From: Streptomyces albofaciens JCM 4342
GTDB taxonomy: Bacteria; Actinomycetota; Actinomycetes; Streptomycetales; Streptomycetaceae
NCBI RefSeq assembly: GCF_008634025.1
Contig: NZ_PDCM01000001.1
Span: forward strand, 1,664,001-1,728,000
Reading direction: 5' to 3'
DNA length: 64,000 nt
The notes under the pieces were generated by a model. It did no database searches, was not told the DNA's origin, and saw nothing but the letters and a program-made list of their open reading frames with translations. The translations under genes and the position numbers were made by a program. Positions 28,445 to 35,735 of this stretch are shown piece after piece (position 1 is the first letter of the stretch; every line of letters starts with the position of its first letter).

Positions 28445-30139
28445 ATGGCAAGAAGCCGATCCCGCGCCCGCCTCCGCACGGTCCTGGCGCTCGCCGTCGC
28501 CGCCGCCCTCACGCCGCCGGTCCCGCTCACGGCCATCGCCGCCGGCCCGTCCGTTCCCGCTCCGGCGCACCGGCCCGCCGCACGCCCCTGCCACACCCCC
28601 GTACGCCCCGCTTCCCAGCTGACCGTGGAGCCCTGCGACACCCCGGCCCGGATCATCGAGAAGGCCGCCAACGTCGTGCCGACCGCCGCCCAGCACGCCT
28701 GGCAGCAGCGGGAGGTCACCGCGTTCACCCACTTCGGCATGAACACCTTCACCGGCCGCGAGTGGGGCTCCGGCACCGAGGACCCGAAGCGGTTCGCGCC
28801 GCCGCGCGTCGACGTCGCCCAGTGGATGCGCGCGTACAAGGCGGCGGGGGCCGAGCAGGTCATGCTGACCGTGAAGCACCACGACGGCTTCGTGCTCTAC
28901 CCCAGCCGCTACACCCCGCACTCCGTCCTCGCCGCGCCCGGGAAGCCGGACGTCGTCGGCGCGTACGTACGGGCCGCCCGCGCGGCCGGGCTCAAGGTGG
29001 GCCTGTACCTCTCCCCGTCGGACGGCGCCGAGCTGCCGCACGCCTGGCACGCGCGCTGGGTCGAGGAGATCCGGCGCAAGCAGGCCGAGGGCGGGCCGCT
29101 GAGCCTGCCCGAGCGGGTCGCCCTGGAGGACCGCGGCCGGGCACCCGCCGGTCTGGGCCGCTTCGGCAACGGCAGCCCCGTCACCGAGCGCACCATCCCG
29201 ACCCTCGTCCCCGGCGACGACCGCGCCGACGCCGTACGCCGCGGGCGGCTGCCCTCCTTCACCGTCCGCGCCGACGACTACGACGCGTACTACCTCAACC
29301 AGGTCTACGAACTGCTCACCCAGTACGGTCCGGTCGAGGAACTGTGGCTGGACGGCGCGAACCCGTGGGCGGACGCCGGGATCACGCAGCCGTACCGCGT
29401 ACGCCAGTGGTTCGAGACCGTCCGCCGCCTCTCGCCGCGCACCGTCGTCTTCCAGGGGCCGCAGGGCGTGCGCTGGGTCGGCAACGAGAAGGGGGTCGCG
29501 CGCGAGACGGAGTGGAGCGTCACCCCGTCCGCCGTCGACCCCTGGTCGGTGCTCTCCGGCGGCCTGCCGAACGACTCCACCGACGCCGACATCGGCTCCC
29601 GCGCCAAACTGCTGGCCCCCACCACCAAGTACCTCCAGTGGTACCCGGCGGAGGCGGACGTCTCGATCCGTCCCGGCTGGTTCCACCATCCATGGGAGCG
29701 GCCCAAGACGCCCGGACAGCTGCTGGACCTGTACGAGAAGAGCGTGGGCCGCAACGCGTCGCTGCTGCTCAACGTGCCGCCGGGGCGTGACGGCCGGATC
29801 GGCGCGGCCGACACCGCCTCGCTCACCGCCTTCGGGCGGGCCGTGCGGGAGACGTACGGCCGCGATCTGCTGGCGGGCGGCCGGGCCTCGGGCGCGGTCA
29901 CCTTCGACCGGGTCGGGATCGGCGAGGACCTGCGCCACGGGCAGCGGGTGGAACGGTTCGCCGTCGAGGCGCGGACCGGCGGGACGTGGCGGCGGATCGC
30001 CGCGGGGACGACGGCCGGCCACCGGCGCATCCTGGCGCTGCCCGCGCCGGTGACCGCCGACGCCGTACGCGTACGGGTCCTGGCGGCCCGCGCCACCCCG
30101 CATCTGAAGCCGGTGACCGCGCATCTGGCCGGGTGGTGA
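28445..30139 (+). CDS. Secreted alpha-L-fucosidase (GH29)
   Basis: A 564-residue exported enzyme removing terminal fucose from glycans. ATG at 28445 with GGAGGG 4 nt before it; an in-frame TTG at 28433 lies within that site and is less likely. The signal peptide is RARLRTVLALAVAAALTPP. GH29 signatures follow: THFGMNTFTGREWG near residue 95, TVKHHDGFVLYPS, and the nucleophile aspartate in VEELWLDGANPW. The C-terminal part beyond about residue 470 is a beta-rich accessory region. Stands alone between malQ and a small membrane-protein gene; I see no cognate transporter. Confidence 0.9.
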   Translation: MARSRSRARLRTVLALAVAAALTPPVPLTAIAAGPSVPAPAHRPAARPCHTPVRPASQLTVEPCDTPARIIEKAANVVPTAAQHAWQQREVTAFTHFGMNTFTGREWGSGTEDPKRFAPPRVDVAQWMRAYKAAGAEQVMLTVKHHDGFVLYPSRYTPHSVLAAPGKPDVVGAYVRAARAAGLKVGLYLSPSDGAELPHAWHARWVEEIRRKQAEGGPLSLPERVALEDRGRAPAGLGRFGNGSPVTERTIPTLVPGDDRADAVRRGRLPSFTVRADDYDAYYLNQVYELLTQYGPVEELWLDGANPWADAGITQPYRVRQWFETVRRLSPRTVVFQGPQGVRWVGNEKGVARETEWSVTPSAVDPWSVLSGGLPNDSTDADIGSRAKLLAPTTKYLQWYPAEADVSIRPGWFHHPWERPKTPGQLLDLYEKSVGRNASLLLNVPPGRDGRIGAADTASLTAFGRAVRETYGRDLLAGGRASGAVTFDRVGIGEDLRHGQRVERFAVEARTGGTWRRIAAGTTAGHRRILALPAPVTADAVRVRVLAARATPHLKPVTAHLAGW

Positions 30140-30350
30140 CGGGGCGGTGACCGGGCCGCTGCCGGATCCCTGCCGGACCCGCGGCCGGACCCGCTGCCGG
30201 ACCCCGTCGGACCCGCGGCCGGGCGGTGATCCGGCGCGCGGCGGTCCCGGCACGGCCCTGAACACCCCCTGAACCCTCCCCGACCGGCCCGGTCAGCCGT
30301 TAGGCCACCCCGGGCGCGCGAGGGTGAACGGCGTCCGATACGTTGACCTC

Positions 30351-30593
30351 GTGAGCAATCTGGTCAAGAAGAACGCCCTGCGCGCCGGAACCGTCACGGC
30401 CGGCACCGCCCTGCTGCTGCTGATGTCGTCCCCCGCGTTCGCGCTCACCCGCGACGATGGTGACGACCCGGGCCCGGGCCTGAGCGTCGCCCAGACGCTC
30501 GGCCTCTACGTGGCCGCTCCCATCGTCCTCTTCCTGGTCATCGCCGGTCTGGTCATGATCGGCGACAAGTCCCGCAAGCAGCCCAAGGCCTGA
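30351..30593 (+). CDS. Small membrane protein, conserved in Streptomyces (unknown role)
   Basis: An 80-residue protein with two hydrophobic segments: AGTVTAGTALLLLMSSPAFA (signal-peptide-like, with possible cleavage after AFA) and LGLYVAAPIVLFLVIAGLVMIG, then a short basic tail (GDKSRKQPKA). The acidic loop between them (TRDDGDDPGPG) would be outside. I chose GTG at 30351; there is no clear ribosome site, and GATACGTTG just upstream hints at a promoter close to the start and a short or absent leader. Function unknown. Confidence 0.75.
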   Translation: MSNLVKKNALRAGTVTAGTALLLLMSSPAFALTRDDGDDPGPGLSVAQTLGLYVAAPIVLFLVIAGLVMIGDKSRKQPKA

Positions 30594-30621
30594 CCCGGGG
30601 CTCACTTCCGCACCTCTTCGA

Positions 30622-30661
30622 GGGCGTCCGCAGGTTCGCGAGAACCGGCGGGCGCCCTTTT
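30622..30661 (+). terminator. Rho-independent terminator after the small membrane-protein gene
   Basis: Stem GGGCGTCCGC against GCGGGCGCCC (one G-T pair) with an inner AGGTTC/GAACC stem, followed directly by TTTT, 29 nt beyond the stop. One of few in the window with a T-run. Confidence 0.8.
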
Positions 30662-30763
30662 CGCGTTGTGCGCGGGCGGGCGCGCGGTGCGGCCGGGCGC
30701 GTGCGGAAGGCGGGATTCCACCCGGGGGCCGGTACTCACACGGACCTAACCTACGATGGCGTA

Positions 30764-30781
30764 ACCTACGGGCCCGTAGGT
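30764..30781. promoter_or_regulatory. Palindromic operator at the desaturase promoter
   Basis: ACCTACGGGCCCGTAGGT is a perfect 18-bp palindrome; outer bases GTA/TAC continue it imperfectly. It starts 7 nt after a plausible -10 (TACGAT, 30752-30757) and ends 22 nt before the desaturase GTG. TAACCTACG occurs both in the palindrome arm and 14 bp upstream. Placement over the transcription start suggests repression by a TetR-type lipid regulator; no such gene is adjacent. Confidence 0.7.
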
Positions 30782-30803
30782 AACCCCGTCCCCAGGAGTC
30801 CCC

Positions 30804-31778
30804 GTGACCATCGCCCCCGACCGCCACGCCCAGGAGCGCGGCCAGGCCGCATGGAGTGACACCCGGCTGCTGTTCGCGCTCGAAGAGGTCGTCGAGAAGG
30901 AGCTCAACCGGCATCTGAAGGCGGCCAAGGACTGGATGCCCCACGAATACGTGCCCTGGAGCGACGGCCGGAACTTCGACGGCGTCATGGGCGGCGAGCC
31001 CTGGGCGCCCGAGCAGTCCAAGGTCACCGACATAGGCCGGATCGCGCTGGTGGTCAACCTGCTGACCGAGGACAACCTGCCCAGCTACCACCACGAGATC
31101 GCCAGCCTCTTCGGGCGCGACGGCGCCTGGGGGACCTGGGTGCACCGCTGGACGGCGGAGGAGGGCCGGCACGGCATCGTCATGCGTGACTACCTGCTCA
31201 CCAGCCGGGCCGTCGACCCGGTCGAGCTGGAGAACTTCCGCATGGCGCACATGTCGGCCGGGTTCGAGTCCGACAACGCGCACAGCATGCTGCACTCGGT
31301 CGCGTACGTCGCCTTCCAGGAGCTGGCGACCCGCATCTCGCACCGCAACACCGGCCACCACTCCGGCGACCCGGTCTGCGACCGGATGCTGGCCCGCATC
31401 GCCACCGACGAGAACCTCCACATGGTCTTCTACCGGAACCTGCTCGCCGCCGCGTTCGAGCTGGCCCCCGACCAGACCATGTGCGCCGTACGGGACGTGG
31501 TCACCGGCTTCCGCATGCCGGGCCACGGCATGCCCGGCTTCGAGCGCGCCGCGGCCCGGATGGCGATCGGCGGCATCTACAACCTGCGCATCCACCACGA
31601 CGACGTGCTCCAGCCGGTGCTGCGCTACCTGAAGGTCCTGGAGATCGGCGGCCTGGGCCCGGCCGGGCTGCGGGCCCAGGAGGAACTGGGGCTGTTCATG
31701 GGCGGGCTGGACGACCAGGCCCGCAAGTTCGACGAGCGGCTGGCGGCCCGGGAGGCCCGCCGGGCGGCGCGGGGGTAA
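30804..31778 (+). CDS. Acyl-ACP desaturase (soluble di-iron, DesA type)
   Basis: A 324-residue soluble desaturase introducing a double bond into acyl carrier protein-bound fatty acids. The four-helix di-iron ligands are visible: Glu in LTEDNLPSYH, EEGRH, Glu in VAFQELATRI, and DENLH. GTG at 30804 with AGGAG 7 nt upstream. It is monocistronic as far as I can see and sits directly behind a palindromic operator, so expression probably answers to membrane lipid state or acyl-CoA level. An electron donor is not encoded nearby. Confidence 0.93.
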   Translation: MTIAPDRHAQERGQAAWSDTRLLFALEEVVEKELNRHLKAAKDWMPHEYVPWSDGRNFDGVMGGEPWAPEQSKVTDIGRIALVVNLLTEDNLPSYHHEIASLFGRDGAWGTWVHRWTAEEGRHGIVMRDYLLTSRAVDPVELENFRMAHMSAGFESDNAHSMLHSVAYVAFQELATRISHRNTGHHSGDPVCDRMLARIATDENLHMVFYRNLLAAAFELAPDQTMCAVRDVVTGFRMPGHGMPGFERAAARMAIGGIYNLRIHHDDVLQPVLRYLKVLEIGGLGPAGLRAQEELGLFMGGLDDQARKFDERLAAREARRAARG

Positions 31779-31847
31779 CGGGCCGGGAGGCGGGACGGGC
31801 GGCGCGGGCGGGGGAGACCCCCCTTCCCGCCTGCGTACGCTGCCCGC

Positions 31848-32822
31848 ATGGCCGACTGGGACATCAAGAAGCTGCGCATCCTGCGCACCCTCCACGAGCT
31901 GGGCACGGTCACCGCCGCCGCCGAGGCGCTGCACCTGACGCCGTCGGCGGTTTCGCAGCAGCTGACCGCGCTGGCCAGGCAGCTCGGGGTGACGCTCCTG
32001 GAGGCGCACGGCCGGCGCGTACGCCTGACGGACGCCGCGCACCTCGTCCTGCGGCACGCCGATGCCGTCTTCGCGCAACTGGAGCGCGCGGACGCGGAGT
32101 TGCTCGGCTACCTCCAGGGCGAGGCGGGCGAGGTGCGGGTCGGCGCGTTCTCCACGTCGATCCCCGCGCTGGTCGTCCCCGCCGTACGGGAGCTGCGCCA
32201 CTCGCATCCGGGGCTGCACGTGTCCGTACGGGAGGCGGAGGCGGCCGAGGCGTACGAACTGCTCGCCGAGGGCAGCGTCGACCTCGCCCTCTCGCTCGCC
32301 GCGCACGCGCCGACGCCGCGCGACCCCAAGTTCACCCGCATCTCGCTGCTCGCCGACCCGCTGGACGTGGCGCTGCCCGCCGGGCACCCGCTGGCCGGCG
32401 AGCCCGGGCTGCGGCTGGCCGACCTGGCGGACGAGCGGTGGATCTACGGGAGCAGCGGCCCCTGGTCGCAGATCACCACCACCGCGTGCGAGCACGCCGG
32501 TTTCGTGCCGGAACAGGCGCACGCCGCCGCCGACTGGGACGCGATCCTGGCCATGGTGGGCGCGGGCATGGGGGTGGCGCTGGTGCCGCGGATGGCGATG
32601 TCCGGGGCGCGGGGCCGGTCCGGGCCGGACCGCGGCGACGGCCCCGTACAGGGAACGGCGGTGGCGGTACGGGTGCTCCGCGCCGACCAGCCGCGGCGGC
32701 ACGTCGTGGCGGCCGTACGCCGCGGGGCGGAGGAGGCGCCGGGGCTGGCGCGCGTCCTGGCCGGGCTGAAGGAGGTGGCGGAGGGGCCGGCCGTAGGGCC
32801 GGAAGCGGGCGGCGGTCGATGA
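31848..32822 (+). CDS. LysR-type transcriptional regulator
   Basis: A 324-residue regulator: N-terminal winged helix (KKLRILRTLHELGTVTAAAE, LHLTPSAVSQQLTAL), then a substrate-binding domain from about residue 90 (VRVGAFSTSIPALVVPAV). ATG at 31848; ribosome site weak. LysR proteins usually control an adjacent divergent gene, but both neighbours lie on the same strand; the nearest target is the allantoicase gene downstream, whose upstream region has a TTCAG-N5-CTGAA palindrome. The C-terminal 25 residues are low-complexity. Effector unknown. Confidence 0.9.
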   Translation: MADWDIKKLRILRTLHELGTVTAAAEALHLTPSAVSQQLTALARQLGVTLLEAHGRRVRLTDAAHLVLRHADAVFAQLERADAELLGYLQGEAGEVRVGAFSTSIPALVVPAVRELRHSHPGLHVSVREAEAAEAYELLAEGSVDLALSLAAHAPTPRDPKFTRISLLADPLDVALPAGHPLAGEPGLRLADLADERWIYGSSGPWSQITTTACEHAGFVPEQAHAAADWDAILAMVGAGMGVALVPRMAMSGARGRSGPDRGDGPVQGTAVAVRVLRADQPRRHVVAAVRRGAEEAPGLARVLAGLKEVAEGPAVGPEAGGGR

Positions 32823-32839
32823 CCGAAGCGCGCGTTCAT

Positions 32840-32854
32840 TCAGCTCACCTGAAC
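32840..32854. promoter_or_regulatory. Candidate operator upstream of alc
   Basis: TTCAGCTCACCTGAA, a 5-5-5 inverted repeat that contains the T-N11-A pattern of LysR sites, 88 nt upstream of the allantoicase ATG and 18 nt after the LysR gene. It could be bound by that LysR protein or by a purine-catabolism repressor. Confidence 0.45.
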
Positions 32855-32942
32855 ATAACATCCAGAAACTTTCGATAGACCTGGAGTAAACGATCCTGCG
32901 AAGGTCGAAGAGTCCGCGTCACCCCCTCACCGAAGGGCAGAG

Positions 32943-34100
32943 ATGACCACCACTCCGGCCGCCGCATCCGCCACCGACCCGCACGCCAACGACGCCGCCC
33001 CGTACGGCGGCGGTGACCCGTACGCGGACTACCGCGGCGGGGACTTCCCCTTCACCTCGCTCGTCGACCTCGCCGACCGCCGCCTCGGCGCCGGTGTCAT
33101 CGCCGCGAACGACGAGTTCTTCGCCGAGCGCGAGAACCTGCTGACGCCCGGCCCCGCGGTCTTCGACCCCGAGCGCTTCGGCCACAAGGGCAAGATCATG
33201 GACGGCTGGGAGACCCGGCGGCGGCGCGGGGCCGACGGCGCCCACCCCTTCCCCGCCGACGATGAGCACGACTGGGCGCTGATCCGCCTCGCCGCCCCCG
33301 GCGTCGTCCGGGGCGTCATCGTCGACACCGCCCACTTCCGCGGAAACTACCCGCAGCAAATCACCGTCGAGGCCACCTCCGTCCCCGGCAGCCCGGCCCC
33401 CGAGGACCTGCTCGCCGCCGACGTGAAGTGGGAGGAGATCGTCCCCCGTACGCCGGTCCGCGGCCACGCCGCCAACGGCTTCGCAGTGACGGCCGAGCGC
33501 CGCTTCACCCACCTGCGCCTCAAGCAGCACCCCGACGGCGGCATCGCCCGGCTGCGGGTCCACGGCGAGGTCGTGCCCGACCCGGCGTGGCTGGACGTGC
33601 TCGGCACCGTCGACCTGGCGTCCGTCCTGCACGGCGGCGTCGTCGAGGACGCCTCCGACCGCTTCTACTCCTCGCCCACCCAGATCATCCGCCCCGACCT
33701 CTCCCGCAAGATGGACGACGGCTGGGAGAACCGCCGCCGCCGGGTGCGCGACACCAACGACTGGGTACGCTTCCGCCTCGCCGCGCAGGGCGAGATACGC
33801 GCCGTCGAGATCGACACCGCGTACCTGAAGGGCAACGCGGCGGGCTGGGCGGCCCTGTACGGATGCGACGCGGAGACCGCCGACCCGTCCGACGACGCGT
33901 CCTGGTTCGAGATCCTGCCGCGGACCGGGCTCCAGCCCGACACCCCGCACCGCTTCGTGCTTCCGCGCCCGGTGACCGCCACCCACGTACGGCTGGACGT
34001 CTTCCCCGACGGCGGCGTGGCCCGCATGCGCCTGCACGGCGACCTCACCGACGAGGGCCGCGCCGGCCTGGTCCGCCGCTTCGACGCACTGGGCGGCTGA
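32943..34100 (+). CDS. alc: Allantoicase
   Basis: A 385-residue cytoplasmic enzyme that hydrolyses allantoate to ureidoglycolate and urea in purine catabolism. It is built of two homologous halves, each with the same signature: MDGWETRRRRG near residue 84 and MDDGWENRRRRV near 260, each followed by a HDWALIRLA or NDWVRFRLA strand and a TAHFRGN or TAYLKGN motif. The ATG at 32943 follows GAAGGGCAG. No other purine-degradation gene is in the window, so it stands apart from any allantoinase gene. Followed by a strong terminator. Confidence 0.95.
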   Translation: MTTTPAAASATDPHANDAAPYGGGDPYADYRGGDFPFTSLVDLADRRLGAGVIAANDEFFAERENLLTPGPAVFDPERFGHKGKIMDGWETRRRRGADGAHPFPADDEHDWALIRLAAPGVVRGVIVDTAHFRGNYPQQITVEATSVPGSPAPEDLLAADVKWEEIVPRTPVRGHAANGFAVTAERRFTHLRLKQHPDGGIARLRVHGEVVPDPAWLDVLGTVDLASVLHGGVVEDASDRFYSSPTQIIRPDLSRKMDDGWENRRRRVRDTNDWVRFRLAAQGEIRAVEIDTAYLKGNAAGWAALYGCDAETADPSDDASWFEILPRTGLQPDTPHRFVLPRPVTATHVRLDVFPDGGVARMRLHGDLTDEGRAGLVRRFDALGG

Positions 34101-34116
34101 CCCGCCGCACGGCACC

Positions 34117-34143
34117 GGGCCCGGCGGGAGGGGAGCCGGGCCC
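34117..34143 (+). terminator. Terminator after alc
   Basis: A 9-bp perfect stem (GGGCCCGGC against GCCGGGCCC) with a 9-nt purine loop, 16 nt beyond the allantoicase stop. Confidence 0.75.
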
Positions 34144-35316
34144 CTGTTCGTGGCACGCGGTGCCATGGGTAGAGGTCGCTGGACAGTGACTATGCGCCAG
34201 GGAAGCTGAGCGCCCGTAGATTGAACCGGCTCCGGTAGCGGCACTTGTCGACAGATTTCTATATCAACGTGCGCAATACGAAAGACAATTTGAGGGAAAT
34301 TTGAGCATCTTAAACCGTCGAACCTGGGGCGCTGAAATAGTCCTGGGTTTGATGGGGTGAAGTGTTTGGCGTCACTTCGTCGCGGATTTGCGGCGTTGCG
34401 ACACTATCCTTGGGCCCGGCCGTCGGCCGGCTGCCGCAGGTGTGTCCTGTACATGCCCGTGGCGGGACGACGGCCAGCTCAGGACGTGGTCTCCGCGTCC
34501 GGCGAGAGCCGCCGCCCCTGTTCCAACGGCCAAGGTAGGGAGGGGGCGGCGGTTTCCTGATCGGTCTTTCGCGGGCCGGACCGGATGCCGTCCGGGCTCC
34601 CGTGGCCGGATAATTCTTTGCAAGGGTGATCCTTTTTCGGCGTGAACCACTAGTCACCGGTGGTTGCGTGAGAGCCTGTCATGGCGTCGGCGTATGCGAT
34701 GCCCGGAGGCCTTGTCGGCCGCTTCCACCCCGGTCCGACCGGCGAGCACCGCGCGGCACGGGAGCGGCGTGGGTGGGGCGCGGCGGAAGAGGTTCACTGG
34801 TGAACCAGTCGTCCGTATCGAGCGGTCGGTTCACGAACAGGAAGCTGCAACGATCATGAAAGGGCCCTGCGGCCAGTGGGCTTGGTCTTGTCGCGTTGGT
34901 CACACACGTAACGCGCACCTCATGACCGAACGTTACGTACTCGTTGCACGGGGTGGCCGAATCGGTCGTGCGCTGGGGTGCCGCGGCCCGGACTCCCGAA
35001 GGGTCGACCCGCTACCCGTGAGTAGAAAGAGGGGTGTCCATGGTCTTTGAGTTGAATGGGCGTCATATGTCCGGCCAAGGGGTCCGCAGCATACTCCGGC
35101 CCGCTGACAACCAGCCGGCCCGGCCCGGTCCCAAGGTCACCGGATTCGGTTGCCAGCGCGGGCCCCGGCACCCTTAATGGTCTGGACGCATGCAGCGGGG
35201 GAGCAGCGTTCACTCCGTCCGCGCCTTCCCTACTTGGCCGTTGGAAAAGGCGTGGCACGGGTTTCTCGCCCAAGGGAGCCGACAACGAAGTCGGCCGGAC
35301 CACAGGAGACACCTTG
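34144..35316. other. AT-richer gene-poor gap with repeats and possible short ORFs
   Basis: A 1.17-kb stretch lacking a clear protein gene. Base composition is unlike its surroundings, most noticeably at 34240-34360 and 34600-34650. It contains the 11-bp-spaced AATTTGAG direct repeat (34287-34305), GATAAT at 34609-34614 as a possible -10, AACCAC/GTGGTT arms around an ACTAG near 34645-34665, GGTTCACTGGTGAACC at 34791-34806 with a third half-site at 34828-34834, and short open frames at 34681-34803, 34856-35050 and 35040-35177. I do not recognise a tRNA, structured RNA family or transposon end in it. Confidence 0.6.
35040..35177 (+). CDS. Possible short ORF, 45 residues
   Basis: ATG at 35040 with a well-placed GAGGGG (5 nt spacer) opens a 45-codon frame beginning MVFELNGRHMSGQGVRSIL and ending in a basic Pro/Gly-rich tail with one cysteine. 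Third-position GC is lower than in neighbouring genes, which argues against ordinary coding. It overlaps by 11 nt the end of another open frame (34856-35050, 64 codons, beginning MKGPCGQWAWSC), so the two could be coupled. No family recognised; kept mainly for its ribosome site. Confidence 0.3.
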   Translation: MVFELNGRHMSGQGVRSILRPADNQPARPGPKVTGFGCQRGPRHP

Positions 35317-35619
35317 ATGAACGAACCGACCTCCAACCGGCACCAGGGCTCTTGGGCCGCCGGTGACGTCGGCAGCACCACGGGCAGCGCCGGACACACC
35401 CCCTCCGGACCGCCCCTCGGCCTCTCTCCGGCAGCCGGCGTCCCGGTCACCCCCGCGGACGTCTCCGGCCCCCGGCAAGGCCACCGCAGGCGCCTGGAGA
35501 TGTACCTGGACGGCCACTTCGAACTGAGCCTTTACGTCTCCCCGCGGCTGCTCCGCTGGTTGAGCAGCGGCATCGTCGCCGTGGCGGCGGGCGCCACCTG
35601 GTACCTGAACAACCACTGA
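35317..35619 (+). CDS. Small protein with C-terminal membrane segment (unknown)
   Basis: A 100-residue protein. ATG at 35317 with AGGAG 8 nt upstream. The first 60 residues are disordered and rich in Gly/Ser/Thr/Pro; then a short conserved-looking stretch (RRRLEMYLDGHFELSLYV) leads to a hydrophobic tail (WLSSGIVAVAAGATWYL) ending four residues before the stop. This resembles a tail-anchored membrane protein facing the cytoplasm. No family recognised. It is the first convincing gene after the long gap and converges on pepN. Confidence 0.65.
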   Translation: MNEPTSNRHQGSWAAGDVGSTTGSAGHTPSGPPLGLSPAAGVPVTPADVSGPRQGHRRRLEMYLDGHFELSLYVSPRLLRWLSSGIVAVAAGATWYLNNH

Positions 35620-35678
35620 GCGACCGCCGGTACGACGGCACTTGGTGCCACTCCGGCCGGCGATGGTCATGAACGGCG

Positions 35679-35711
35679 AAGCGCCCCGGGCCTGATCGGC
35701 CCGGGGCGCTT
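35679..35711. terminator. Bidirectional terminator before pepN copy 1
   Basis: A 14-bp perfect stem (AAGCGCCCCGGGCC against GGCCCGGGGCGCTT) with a 5-nt loop between convergent genes. It reads into TTT on the plus side and serves both the small gene and pepN. Confidence 0.82.
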
Positions 35712-35735
35712 TCCCGTATCTCAGTGAGGCGCGGC

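Noticed and set aside
34357..34560. Possible 67-codon ORF starting GTG at 34357
   Set aside because: No ribosome site, Arg/Cys-rich translation without resemblance to any family, and atypical codon usage.
35056..35316. Upstream extension of the small tail-anchored protein gene to 35056
   Set aside because: The extension has poor codon usage and no ribosome site, whereas AGGAG precedes the ATG at 35317.
34144..35316. Mobile element or prophage remnant in the AT-rich gap
   Set aside because: No transposase or integrase fragment, terminal inverted repeat or target duplication could be found; only base composition is unusual.
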